Shown here piece after piece: positions 33,352 through 45,059 of a stretch of DNA of 64,000 nt. Source of the DNA: Brasenia schreberi (Eukaryota > Streptophyta > Magnoliopsida > Nymphaeales > Cabombaceae); contig JAYKKT010000046.1 of assembly GCA_036023115.1 (NCBI GenBank), positions 4,176,001 through 4,240,000 on the forward strand. Reading direction: 5' to 3'. The notes below the pieces were generated by a model, which did no database searches, had not been told where the DNA came from, and saw nothing but the letters and a program-made list of their open reading frames with translations. Positions within the stretch are counted from its first letter, which is position 1. Every line of letters begins with the position of its first letter. The translations under genes were made by a program, and so were the position numbers.

Positions 33352-33833
33352 AAAGATTGTTTCTTTCCTTTTTGGGCCAATGACTTGGGTACAAGACTTG
33401 AGCATCCCCCTGCCGCCCCCCCAACCATCACACAACACTTCCTATGCACCATGAGCCTCATGCCCACTCATCTTCACATTTTTAATAGGTGAAGCAAGCA
33501 TATCTGAAGAAATATTGTGATGAGGGGTTGTTGTGCTAGGAAGGAAGGGCATCATTCATAGGTGATGCGCACATAGTACCCTCATACATAAATTTATAAA
33601 ACACATACATTCAGATACTTGATATATAAAAGTATATGTCTGTATGTGTGTGTGTGGGCACGTGCATGTCTGCTTGTGTGCCTGAATGCCATGTATACAT
33701 GTGAATCATATCATCCCTAAAGGGAACTGAAAACTACGTACCTGACAGGAGTGAGTGGTGGAGTCAGGTTCTCAGTATTATGGCCTTCATCAGGGAGAGG
33801 CAGCGTAGAGGGTTCTACATTTTCAACAGCCAT
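30330..33833 (-). CDS. PP4R2L: PP4 regulatory subunit 2-like protein (7 coding exons, 241 aa)
   Basis: Plant PPP4R2-like proteins are regulatory subunits of the nuclear Ser/Thr phosphatase PP4, linked to DNA-damage and chromatin control. Coding exons: 33,833-33,742, 32,606-32,529, 32,070-32,022, 31,870-31,765, 31,370-31,318, 31,236-31,174 and 30,614-30,330. All join in phase (726 nt) with GT...AG introns. Signature blocks: STIEMIAATGKY (residues about 40-55), LKIILSFRLKQVLAEY, ASDGG, LVERLDEALLSFTEGPPFTL, QRLCEILL, SIYPNLSKLVLALEKNLLV and VTSTL. The C-terminal 80 residues are acidic and less conserved; the last codons (LVPPRGIEPRPSL) look unusual and could be read-through into an intron. No frame damage is present. 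The identification rests on family memory, not a search. Confidence 0.87.
30719..30767 (-). mobile_element. 49-bp RTE LINE tail with 13-bp target duplication
   Basis: It contains only the tail (CTAGTATGGGAAAAGGTTTA on the minus strand) and a GTTGTAGTTGTAG run. CCATTGAGTCAAT occurs at 30,706-30,718 and 30,768-30,780. It sits in the last intron of the PP4R2 gene. Confidence 0.82.
31015..31110 (-). repeat. SINE-like sequence with B-box in PP4R2 intron
   Basis: On the minus strand GATTATCTAGTGG is followed by TCAGGGGTTCAACCTC, similar to a Pol III B-box. A weak A-box and the lack of a tail keep confidence low. Confidence 0.35.
32742..32792. repeat. TA microsatellite
   Basis: About 25 perfect AT units in a PP4R2 intron. 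Confidence 0.95.
32860..32941. repeat. CT microsatellite (about 41 units)
   Basis: Uninterrupted CT run of 82 bases in a PP4R2 intron, right beside the MITE at 32,969. Likely highly variable in length. Confidence 0.95.
32969..33117. mobile_element. 149-bp MITE with perfect 14-bp terminal inverted repeats
   Basis: TGGATCCTGCCCAC at 32,969-32,982 is matched by its exact complement GTGGGCAGGATCCA at 33,104-33,117. Close to the right end is a second small inverted repeat (ACTCATGTCC / GGACATGAGT). It has no coding capacity and sits between CT and TA microsatellites. No clear target duplication was seen, so the superfamily is not assigned. Confidence 0.8.
33286..33349. repeat. TA microsatellite
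   Basis: About 32 TA units in the same PP4R2 intron as the CT run. Confidence 0.95.
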
Positions 33834-35046
33834 ACCACACGCTGCAAAATAAAAACTGAGGTCATGACAGTTAAATGAAGACTTATTTTTGTTTCCAAAA
33901 GAGAGCTGAGATCAAAGATATGATTTTCAAGGAAATATAAGCACCAAGACAGTGAGAGAATTGAAGTCCAAACTACATTTCGAGTAGCCAATTTCATTCA
34001 GAACTTATTCCGTGAAATAAAACTTACATGTCTCTTTTTGTTGACAAGAATTGGTCAAGTAACTACATATGCAAGGAAAAATACGCATACCTTTTGAAAA
34101 AAAGAGAAAAGGCAATTTGATTAAAATTGGAAAGTCGTAGTTAACATACACTTACATAAAAAGGAAGGTATCGGTAGGAAATGGTACAACATTTGTGCAT
34201 AATTCAATAAAGCAGCTTGAAAAATAGACAAAGACAAACATTCAAGCAGTTAAAAGCAAGGGGCACCCCAGTAGCAGTTAGTGATCTCTATCTTAAGCAG
34301 ACATTTAGAAAATTCTTGCTTGTCCATGCAAGTTTTCTGAGAAGTTCATGGACAAGTGACGGTATCTTGCTATCATATAGACATTCTAAGACTATGTCTA
34401 CATTGATGTATGGGCCATACATAGCCAGTTCCAAGCCTTGAAATAGGATGGAGATTGCATAAGATAACCAACAGCCATTATACAATTGCAAAATATTCTA
34501 CTATGAGTGTGATCTTTCTACCACTAATGCATTGGATTCAGCTACAAAATTGATAAGTTGAGTATGTTTCTGTCACTCGATGAAAGTACTACTGAGATGG
34601 GTGGTTTCCTCAGAAGCACTTGTGTTGCACCCTCTAGACAACTCAACCGTGTGAGGGAATTGCTTGGTTGATGTCAAGTATTATCTACATATTCTCATTA
34701 AAGCTAGTACTTGTGAGTAACAACGTAAGTTAGTGAATAAGGTGGAGAAGGATTCAAGTATAATACCTTTTTCTCTATTGGCAAGATTGGGTAGTAGCTC
34801 ATCAATTTTTGCACATGAAACTCCATCCAGGTGAGGGGTTAAGGTTCCATATATAGCAGGTTCCATGTAGAACACAGGATGGTTGTATCAGGTAGTTGAC
34901 AACTAACATAAAACTTTAATGGTTATTTTACTAGAGATGTGATCTTTCTGACACAAATGCACCCAATCCAATCAAAACTCTGAGGTTACACATGATTGGG
35001 TAAAAATATTACTAGGACAGACAGATGACCTTGTAGAGTTTCCTCA

Positions 35047-35095
35047 TGTTGCACCCTCTGGTGACCCCGCCTAGTGTGGAAAAAGGCTTGGTTAA
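35047..35095 (+). repeat. Possible RTE LINE tail remnant
   Basis: GACCCCGCCTAGTGTGGAAA followed by AAGGCTTGGTTAAAG resembles the LINE tail with several changes. It lies in the long intron between the PP4R2 leader and first coding exon. Degenerate. Confidence 0.5.
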
Positions 35096-36699
35096 AGTTA
35101 AGGTCACAAAGAGTTGCACATGACTTAATAGCTAAGAGGAAGGTGAACCCATTGAAAGTGGTACTCTTTGCCATATTCTTCAGTCATGAGTTTTATGTGC
35201 TTGGACTCTTTCAAAGCATATACTAGGGCATTAGCAATGAGCCTAGCATTCAGCAACAAAGAGACGCTTTAGAATAAAATCAATTATCAAGTTATGTCAT
35301 TGACTTCGCATGCTAGTACTCTTGCACGCACACCCAACTAACTCCAAACAAAATCCATTATTACCAAAGGATGTTCTAGTTAATGCCATGAAAAGAAGAA
35401 ATAAAATATAGTGTCCACGTGAGTGATAAATACAAAGAATAAGCATATGTGAGTTAGATAACTCTTTAAGTATATTTGCAAATGAGTGCAATCGTTGATC
35501 ATTGACAGCCAGTAAGAGGGTCACCAAGTTTCAAATGACGATAAAGTAGATCTCCATTTCTCACCACAGAAGAAAAGAACCAAAACAAGCCCAAGTTTTA
35601 TCTGTCACCCTTCTTTTGATTTCTTAATCAATACATAGTGATAGTCAAACTCAAAATGCACAATCACACTCAACAACCTGTACATGACAATTATGAGAGC
35701 TTAAATCGCCTGCATAGGCTGTCTTGAAAATGGAAATTGAAATACACAAGATTCTTAGTCTCTTACGCCCCTCACTACAGGATGCAACTTGCAATGATTG
35801 AAGGGGTGGTGGGATTGACATTCACAATGGTTTGACCCGCATGATGGTTTTAAACATCTATTGCTCTTGCTTCACTTGCATCTTGAAGACAACATCATAG
35901 ACGTACTCCATTCTCTACTACTACCTGACATTTTTTACTCCACCCTCATCTCCATTTCAAACCTGGCTCCCAAAAGCCATAAATGACTAACTTCAAACTT
36001 TTAGAAAGTAAGGTTTAATGGGTATACCAAGTAAACTGTTAATTTCAAGAAAACCAAGTAAGAACGGAACATTTTCTCATTAGCATTTTGCCTAATAGGG
36101 CATCTGTTCGTAGTTGCTTAAATGATGGTGCTATTCTTTAGCCTTGATAAAAGAGTGAACATTATGCCTAGAGATGCAATCGTTATGATTTATCCTCGAC
36201 TTGCACATGTTCTACATTATATCTGTTCGTACATGACCACTATGATCCATATATATACTAGAGTGTCCAAATTCACCAACAAATATTGCTTTAACTCATT
36301 AAATTTCTCCAAAATATCACGTTTTACTTGGTCATGACTCACTACACACAATCCTGCTTCTCCTTTTACATGATTTTGGCTGGTAATACCACCATTCATT
36401 TACTTTCTATCCATGTACTTTCTTTTGTCCTCATCCATGGAGAAATCCATCAAGATATTAAACTCTGAATTTGATGATCTTTTCCGGTACTTGGTAACAG
36501 TTAGAAGAAAAACACAACAAACACATAAAATGTTGGAACTGACAGTTTAAGTAAGTCGATCGACACTACACTTACTGTTCCGATCTCAATCAGTGAATAC
36601 GAAAGAAAACGACTTACAATCTACAGTAGAGTCAATTACACACACACAGAGAGAGAAACCCCAAGAACACAGCAATGAACAGAAAAAACCAATGATGCA

Positions 36700-36850
36700 A
36701 CATAAAGAGAACTTGCCTCAAAATTCCAGCCTCTGGGAAATGGCTGTAGCAATCGCCGGAAGCCGACGCCGTAAAATGGCTTTGTGTCGTCGGACGAGGG
36801 CACGATCCTCAGCGAAGTCGTGCGCTTCGCCCCAACCTTATAAAGAACGG
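36700..36850 (-). promoter_or_regulatory. Probable PP4R2 promoter core and 5' leader exon
   Basis: On the minus strand TTTATAAG near 36,844-36,836 is a TATA-like box and is followed by a pyrimidine-rich leader. The coding ATG is at 33,833, nine bases inside an exon whose acceptor (TTTTGCAG) ends at 33,843, so an upstream non-coding exon is required. A possible donor is near 36,720 (GAGGCAAGT). Exact borders are inferred. Confidence 0.45.
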
Positions 36851-36899
36851 GAGGATGGCAGACGTCAAACGGTACGCATGTGAACGGGTCGGATACGCC

Positions 36900-38719
36900 G
36901 TCACGGAGTCCACTAAACGGCCAATCAAACATGGTTGGTTTCCGAGTCGGATCGAAATTAGAAGACATCAGATCAAACACATTGCAATATGGCAAGCCCA
37001 ACTCCACACATGAATTTATCTGAACAAGGTCATAGTCTTACAAAACCTTGAAATGGTGAACTTGTTTCTTTCCAAATCAAGTTTTTCTTTTTCTTTGAGG
37101 GGTCCAATCAAGTGTTAAATTTTACGGAAACCCAAACACTCTAATATCCAAAGAATTGCGATATCTCAAGATAAACAAACAAAGATCAAGATTTACAAAG
37201 CAAAGAATCAAAATGGATGAAGATTTGCAAGAATCCTGTATCTAACTGACTTTCTTATCAATTCAAAACATCAGTTACTCAGGTTCGGCGATCTGCCTCA
37301 CATTCTCGTAAATCCAAGTTAGTCAGACGAGATTCTTAAACATAAATATTTGATAAACAAGATCAAGTCTTTTATTTGGGAAAATGCCACCGGTATGTTG
37401 GGTCAGGTTTGCATCGATCTGAATAGCATCAGGGTCAATGTCATGGCCTCACAAGCCCATTGGTATTGACCACTTCACTGACTACTAACTTCGCTAGCTT
37501 ATTTCAACTCTCATGTCCTACTGCAACCCTCTGGTTAGGGTGGATCCAGTGCAAGGCTTTCGTAATGCCTCAACAAGATAGACAATGCAACAGGTTTCTC
37601 ATACTATTAGAATTGCAAACGATAGTAGTGCCGGTGAACCAACCAAACCATAAATGTTTGTCATAGTTAGTCTCTAGTTTTACTTTCGTGGTGAAGGTAC
37701 ACGTATAAGAAATGACAAGCGATGATCTTCAAAATTCGTGCTACCGGCTACGTGATTATATTAAAGTATATATTATTGTATATAATTTGTCACATGCGGG
37801 TAGACATAACCGGTTTAGAACCAGTTCGACTGTTCCAACCAGAACCTTTCAAACAAGACCCCGAACCTTCCATGAAACAAAATCCAAGTCAGAACCTGAA
37901 GCACCAGATCCATATTTTTGCAATTCTCTTTAATTTCAGAATTTTTGACAATTTTCTGGTTCCAAGCGGTTTGGGACTCAAATCGGAACCAAAACTGAAG
38001 CCAGACAAGTCCCGACTCAATTCCAGTTTGGTACTTCAAGTTCTTCGCTTGCATCAATTGTAGAATTGACACGCGAAATATTGGTTCCACCTGAAAAGTT
38101 CTACCATGCGAACGGCCTCAAAAGGAACCCACTGAAACAGCGCAAAGAATAAGAGAAAAAGACGTATGAAACAAAAGATTAGGAACTTTTAATGTTCATA
38201 CAATAGAAACAGATGTAGCCGTTTTATGCTACTCCAATAGATATATATTCGACCTTTCGGCAAAAGAACATAAGGTGAAAGAGGGACCTGCTTCTCTTTT
38301 CATGTATACCGGCACCAATCTGCTCCACGAACTAAGAACCAAATGACACTCATCTGCTCCTCTGGAAGACTCCTTACCAGCACAAAACAAGGCCGTATTC
38401 ATCAAACATGGAATAATACGATCTAAAGATTTATGGCAATTTGCTCTGCTTGACAGAGCCACACATGAAGCCTACTCAAGTTATCATCATTTCCACTTCA
38501 CTTCGCATGAATCCAAAAGGATATACGCGAATACAGTCAACGCACCAATAATTAATTTACAAACCACTTTAGTCAGACCACATAAATGCCTCTAAGAAAT
38601 ATGTTTCGACTTATTCCCCCCTTTAAGAGCATCTCTTTCGCCCAAAAATAACAAAGAATGAATTGCATACTCTATGTATTCTCTTTTCTTTCCAACAAAA
38701 TCATGTATCCATGTTATAT
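36900..38719. other. Intergenic stretch between PP4R2 leader and ORP pseudogene end
   Basis: No gene was recognised. It includes a CGGTTT/AACCGG-type dispersed repeat block at about 37,800-38,050. Confidence 0.5.
37800..38050. repeat. Dispersed repeat rich in AACCGG/GAACC words, copy 1
   Basis: Words such as ACCGGTTTAGAACCAG, GGTTCCAAGCGGTTTGGGAC and TCGGAACCAAAACTGAAGCC recur with variation at 49,290-49,490 and 59,770-60,190. This word pattern is common in non-autonomous plant DNA transposons. Ends and target duplications were not resolved. Confidence 0.5.
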
Positions 38720-39659
38720 AAGGCACACCTTGGCTTCCAACCCTTCTCTTGCATCTTGCTTGCCTGGCAATTATAATGACACTTACGTTAATGAACAAGA
38801 ACCAACCAGCAAAATGCATTTCATTACATGTTCCGAATGAGTTTCAATCTTAAATTAAGCTGCACCCGTTGTACCTGCCGCTGTCTTTGTTCCAAACGCA
38901 ACTTCTCAACATTACTTTGTTCCAAGCAATTGGCCTTTTCATACTCTCCATTCTCCAAATACCTTTGATCTGGTCTTAGCCTCGAATCTGTTGGTGGCAA
39001 CTTCTCCTGTTTGTCAACACAATGCAAGAACTAACCACTGAGGACTTGTTCCTACTGTATAGGATTTTGCAAAAGCAGAAAGGTGGGCCCCGGGAAGAAA
39101 GGTTGAAAGAGAAAAACATTATAAAGAAAAATAAAAGACAAGATTCATATTGTTACCCTGAGTCCAGGTGTGATTTCGTTTACTGTAATAGCAAACTGTG
39201 TAAGGTTATATCTTGTCTGGTACTCTGATGGCTTGCTCCGCTTCCATAGCTGACGTGCTTTTGATGCATTGGACCCTTTTTCTTTCCCAGAATTTTCAGC
39301 AATTACATAATGCAAGCTCTCATCCCATTTCCCATATAGATTTGCCATTGTTCTACCTTTCTTGTCTTCCACTACCCCTTGCACCTGCAACAGAACTTAA
39401 ATTACACAGCATGAGTTATATAATATGCTTATGGACTATGAAACAAAAAATATATATATGGAACTATAATATGCTTATGGAACAAAAATATATAGAACAT
39501 AAGATTATATATCTATAACTATAATAAACAATAAAATCTGCATGTATCAATCTCAAACCGAGAATGTAAATTCATTCAATTACAAGATTAGAAGATAGGG
39601 GAATTGTTGTTAAGGCAATAAGTACAGGAGATCTACGACACATGTTAGATGTAAGCGGG

Positions 39660-40150
39660 TTAAATAGTTTTAAAGTGAGTTTGTTTTTAAATTGATTAAA
39701 TAAAAATATATATATTTTTAATTTAATTTAAAGTATATTGAAATTTTACTTTATTAAAATTTAATAATAAATATTTTTTATTCTTTTTATCGATTTTTAA
39801 AAAATATATATTTTATTTTAATTTATTTATAGTTTGAAATTTTAAAAATATATTAATTATTTTTTAATTTTATCTCATCTTTTATTATTTTTATTAAATT
39901 TAATAATTATATATATTAGTTGATTTTTATAATTTTTTAAAAAGTATAAAAATAATTTAATTTATTAAAAGATTTAATAAAAAATAATATTTTAATTATT
40001 TATTTAATTTATATTTTATTTAATTTAGAATTATTTAAATAATATATTCTTAATTTTTGTATAAAAATTTTAAAAATATATAAAAAAATAAAAAAAGTAA
40101 ATTTTTATTTACTTATTTTAAAAAAAATTATTTTAAAATAATCTTATCCT
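39660..40150. repeat. Almost GC-free block in an ORP intron
   Basis: Roughly 480 bases consist almost only of A and T, with recurring TTTAATTTA, AAATATATA and TTTATTTAAT words. It lies between ORP exons 40,852-40,712 and 39,384-39,157. It may be a degenerate AT-rich transposon or a matrix-attachment-like stretch; nothing decides between them. Confidence 0.7.
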
Positions 40151-41076
40151 AATGTAGCAAGTACATGGAGATCTACGAGACTGGCTAGATAAAACGATAT
40201 CAAAACAATGAGTGACATTGATATAAGTCAATTGAGTTTCAAATCACTTGGCAGCCTTAAATATCTGATGCAATTGTATCATTGACAGCAAACAATGGAA
40301 GAATGAATGATTCCGGTAAAATATCCAAGTACGATAGTCTTTTCCATCAAATTTAACAGATTCTTTGAAGTCAAACAACCACTAGGGGGAAAGCAAAAGC
40401 ACAGCATTGCTACTACAAAGGGGGGGGGGGAGGGAGAGACCATTATAAGCATATGTCATCAATCAACTGCAAATCAATAAATGGATTATGTCATCAATCA
40501 AACTGCAATATCAATAAATATAATTGGATTACGTGGTTCAACGAAGTAAACAACAAAATAAAACATTAAAAATCTCAAATTTAAGATGACAATCTAATAA
40601 AAAAGCAACAAGTGGCACAGCTCGACAATATGCACAAACCAACACATTCAATCCATTATGATCTAAAAGGCAACAAAAAGATACGGAAGAATATGTGATA
40701 TGAAAGGGCACCTGGTGAGGGTTTCTATCAATGATTGACTGCTCCTTGAATTTAATCTTACAAGAATACTCACGATTCCCCTCTATCGTCATTGTACCAT
40801 AATGATCGCAGTAGAGTTTTCCTAAAATGAGGTTGTAAATTGCCGTTGTTACCTGATGCCAGAATATTAAATAGCTAATAAGCAGGCAATATCTTGGAAG
40901 AGGTTGATAAGTAGTAGTACTAATATCAAACAAAACCCATACCTTATTCCACTGAAAGACTTCTCCATCATCGAACTCTAAAGTCAATACACCAACAGGA
41001 TCAAGCTGAATTGAACGGCCCCAAAATTTGCTTTTTTAAATTGCTGTCACCCCAAAATTTCCAGCCTCTTCCCTCA

Positions 41077-41110
41077 CAATGGCATGCTACAATCAATGGC
41101 ATGCTACAAT
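41077..41110. repeat. 17-bp tandem duplication inside the SHHPM exon of the ORP pseudogene
   Basis: CAATGGCATGCTACAAT occurs twice back to back (41,077-41,093 and 41,094-41,110). It repeats the codons for MIVACH and shifts the frame. Confidence 0.92.
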
Positions 41111-41991
41111 CATTGGGTGATGACTGACCTATCTCAAGATGAGCAGCGTAAGGATTTTTTTCCAACCACCAAATTTACACAAGGAAAAAATATGCCTATA
41201 GGCTTATTAGCCATCAAAATGATTGGAATCATATAAGTGCAAATTGCACCACCCCCCCTCCCTCCCACAATTCTTTAAAAAGGGAAGAAATGAAGAATAG
41301 CAAGAAAGCTAAGTTTTCTTTTAGTGAAAAAATAGACGTACTGGAATTTTACTGACTTACTCTTGTGGTATCCAACTGAGTTATTGATAGATCTTTTCCT
41401 TTTTTTCGAGTAGATGTCATCTTTATGAATGAATTTATGTGGCATTTGCCATCAACAGCATGATATATCATTATACATATATGGTTAAAATGCAGTGCTA
41501 ATGTCAAAGTTGTTAGCTTGCAGAATATACCATACCTTCTCGGATATAAAGCGAATGCCTTTGTCTGGATAATCTGCCTCATATGTCTCACCCAACAGTG
41601 GATTGAAAGGCTTGCAACTCCTCCCATCAGTGCAAGCATACCCATCAGTGGAAAACTGCAAATGCAGCCACATGTAGCATCCTCATAAGACTGTTACCCT
41701 GTGCATTAAGTATGTTGGACATAAGAAGCAAATCCTGATACTTTGGGCTACAACAATTGCCTAGTGAATTAACTAGCCATATTTTGCTAAAAAGAAACTA
41801 ACCATTTTACCCCATGCATATGCTTGGTCTAGAAGGTAAGAATACTCCAGATCTTCAAAGCATTTCTGCAATGAGGAGATGGGCTCATTAAAATAAACTG
41901 GAAGACAAACTTTTGTAAGATCCTTCCCGATATTATCCTTTATTATTGACCAGAGACTGATTCCTGTTTCTTTCTCAACAGGATCAGGCAA

Positions 41992-43659
41992 CTAAGGGAA
42001 ATAGGAATCACTTGGCTCACAAGACTATTTAATGAAATATGGAGAAACCAAAAGATGCCCGAGGAATGGAGAGCGAGTACACTTATACCCATATATAAGA
42101 ACAAAGAAGACATTCAGAATTGTGTGAATTATCGAGGTATCAAGTTAATGAGCCATACTATGAAATTGTGGGAAAGAATTATCGAACGTAGGTTAAGGCA
42201 AGTATCAAGTACAACATAGACCCAATTTGGATTCATGCCAGGCAGATCTATTGTTGAAGCGATTCACCTTTTGAGACGTCTTATGAAATATTTTAGAGCA
42301 AAAAAGAAAGAACTTCACATGATATTTATTGATCTATAAAAAACTTATGATAGGGTACCGAGGGAGGTTCTTTGGAGAACCTTGAAAAAAAGAGGTATCC
42401 CATTGACATACATTGACATTATAAGAGACATGTACGATGGAGCAAAAACATGTGTGAGGACTCACGAAGGAATGACAGACTTCTTTGAAGTTAATATTGG
42501 GTTACATCAAGGATAACTTTAAGTCCATACTTATTTATAATGGTGATTGATGAGTTAACAAAACATATTCAAGATGAGGTGTATGTTATTTGCATATGAT
42601 ATTGTGTTAGTGGAAGAGTCTAAGGAAAAAGTTAATAGAAAATTGGAACTACAGAGAGAAGCATTAGAAAGCAAAGGCCTCCGACTTAGTAAAACAAAAA
42701 CAGAATATATGGAATGTAAGCTTGATCATTTGGTTACTTCAAGGGACATAGAAATTAAAATTGGCACACATTCCATCCCCCAAAAGGAAAGTTTTAAATA
42801 CCTAGGGTTAATTTTTCAGAGTGATGGAAGAATTGATGGAGATGTTACGCATACAATTAATGCTAGTTGGTTAAAATGGAGAAGAGCATAAGGAAAAAGT
42901 TAATAGAAAATTGGAACTACAGAGAGAAGCATTAGAAAGCAAAGGCCTCCGACTTAGTAAAACAAAGACAGAATATATGGAATGTAAGCTTGATCATTTG
43001 GTTATTTCAAGGGACATAGAAATTAAAAATGGCACACATTCCATCCCCCAAAAGGAAAGTTTTAAATACCTAGGGTCAATTTTCCAGAGTGATGGAAGAA
43101 TTGATGGAGATGTTACGCATACAATTAAGTTAGTTAAAATGGAGAGGAGCATCACGTATTCTTTGTGATAAGAAGATACCATTAAAGTTAAAAGGTAAAT
43201 ATTATAGAACAGCAATTAGGCCTGCCATGTTTTATGGTTTTGAGTGTTGGGCAGTTAATCATCAACATTTACAAAAGATGTCTCTGACAGAGATGAAGAT
43301 GTTGAGATGGATGAGTGATCATACAAGAAAAGACCGTATACATAAGGAGGTTATTAGAAACAAATTAGGAGTGGCACCAATAGAGGATAAAATGAGAGAA
43401 TATCATTTAAGATGGTTTGGACATATAGAAAGAAGATCAAAGGAAGAACCTGTAAGAAGGTATGAAAAACTAAATTTGGAAAGTATTAAAAAAGGTAGAG
43501 GACGACCACAAAAGTGTTGGAAAGAAACAATAAAGAATGATCTAGCTTATTGTGAGTTAACTACTAACATGGCACACGATAGGGATCTGTGGAAACAAAG
43601 AATCCATGTAGCTGACCCCGTCTAGTATGGGAAAAGGCTTAGTTGTTGTTGTTGTTGTA
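41992..43659 (+). mobile_element. 5'-truncated RTE LINE inserted in the ORP pseudogene
   Basis: It starts inside RT (ITWLTRLFNEIWRNQKMPEE) and proceeds through NYRGIKLMSH, MPGRSIVEAIHLLRRL, YLGLIFQSDGRIDGDV, MFYGFECWAVNH and LRWFGHIERRSKEE to the GTTGTTGTTGTTG end. Stops at several codons and a 268-bp internal tandem duplication make it inactive. It lies antisense to the ORP gene, between codons for CPIDLDE and LPDPVEKE. No target duplication was found; instead a short host segment is missing. Confidence 0.92.
42621..43150 (+). repeat. 268-bp tandem duplication within the LINE
   Basis: The stretch starting TAAGGAAAAAGTTAATAG at 42,621 recurs at 42,889 with few changes, repeating the codons from KVNRKLEL to GRIDGDVTH. 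The duplication disrupts the RT frame. Confidence 0.92.
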
Positions 43660-44358
43660 CTCATCCAAATCAATTGGACAAAGTTCGGCCCCATCAAAAT
43701 CAAAGGATGACCTTTGAAACTCCGAGCAACTACTCTAAAAGAACTGGACGACAAATAATCGTGTGTATCAAAGAAAATATTGTTTTCTTCCTCCATTTCC
43801 TCCTCCGCTGCTTCCTGCCTTTCATTATCGTCAGATTCAGTTACACTGCCCTCTGAAAAAGCATCAATAGAAATGAGATACTAAATTTTTTTCAGCAATT
43901 ATATGCACATAAGTTTAACAGACAAGCTATGCAGAAAAATATCCAATTAAATGGGATTTAGTTTTGCTAGATGCGACTTGAATAAAAAATTGCACCACTA
44001 GTATTTGTCCTATTCTAACTCATGGCACTTGAATATGAGCAAGTGAAAGACAAGACTCGCCATCAATGGGTCACTATCTACACCAATACCTCCAAGTTCC
44101 CACCCTAAGAAAGGGACAAGACTAGCATAGAAAAATCAATTCTTGTGGTTGAAGGTAATTGAGTCAGAATTCTTCTTGAGAGATTGAGAGAAAGAGGGGA
44201 AACTCTATTTGTGAGAGAGGATGAGAAAAATGAACACATAGATGAAATTGATAAACCAACTTTTCTACGGAACAGAGCTACCTATTGTGTAGGTCCTGAA
44301 GGTACTGAGATGTCTCTCAAAGGTGTAGTTTAGAGCGGATTGTATTCCAGATAACCCA

Positions 44359-44449
44359 CAATAACAACTACAACTAAGCCTTTTCCCGTACTAGACGGGG
44401 TCGGCTACATGGATTCTTTGTTTCCACAGATCCCTATCGTGTGCCATGT
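44359..44449 (-). mobile_element. 91-bp RTE LINE tail with 14-bp target duplication
   Basis: It contains the tail from GGCACACGATAGGGATCTGT on the minus strand to the GTTGTAGTTGTTATTGTG end. TTCCAGATAACCCA flanks it at 44,345-44,358 and 44,450-44,463. It lies in an ORP intron. Confidence 0.88.
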
Positions 44450-45059
44450 TTCCAGATAACCCAATGAAAAAAAAAAATTGTTGGAACCATGACAGTGCAA
44501 CCACAACAGACTCTGGAAATGGAATAAGAAAAACTTATCAATCAAGAATGATTAGAGTCTATAGACACGTACAAGTAGAAAATCAAAAACTATCCAAGAC
44601 TTTTGCATTATGATTCCTACAAGCAAACAAGTTCCTAGGTGGCAGTTTTTGTATCCTGTAAGATGAACAAAGCAGGAAAAAAAATAATCAAAGTTTAAAA
44701 AAAAATCTACCACAATGATGCACCACTGCATTTGTCATTTATAGATATGAAAGAAGCTCCGTGCTCTATCAACTGTCTTTGACTCTCATCAACAAGTGTG
44801 TTTTCCAAATCAACTTTTTCTGTCTACAAGACATATTTCCATTTATTAGACACAAGTTGTGCACTATTATATCCAGAAATGGGAAAAGGAATTCGATTTG
44901 AAAGACAGACTGGTAGCACAAAAAGAAGTTTCTGCCAAACAAGCTGCATACAGTTTGGAAGCAAAACATAAGTGCAAAGATAGTAATGCTATGAAGGAAT
45001 CAGTAGGCCCCTTTACACCGTATCATATGAGTCAACCTGCATTTCCTTTTTAAAGTTTT

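Noticed and set aside
36636..37007. 123-residue minus-strand frame over the PP4R2 promoter
   Set aside because: It runs through the TATA-like box and leader; no domain, and the PP4R2 start is firmly at 33,833.
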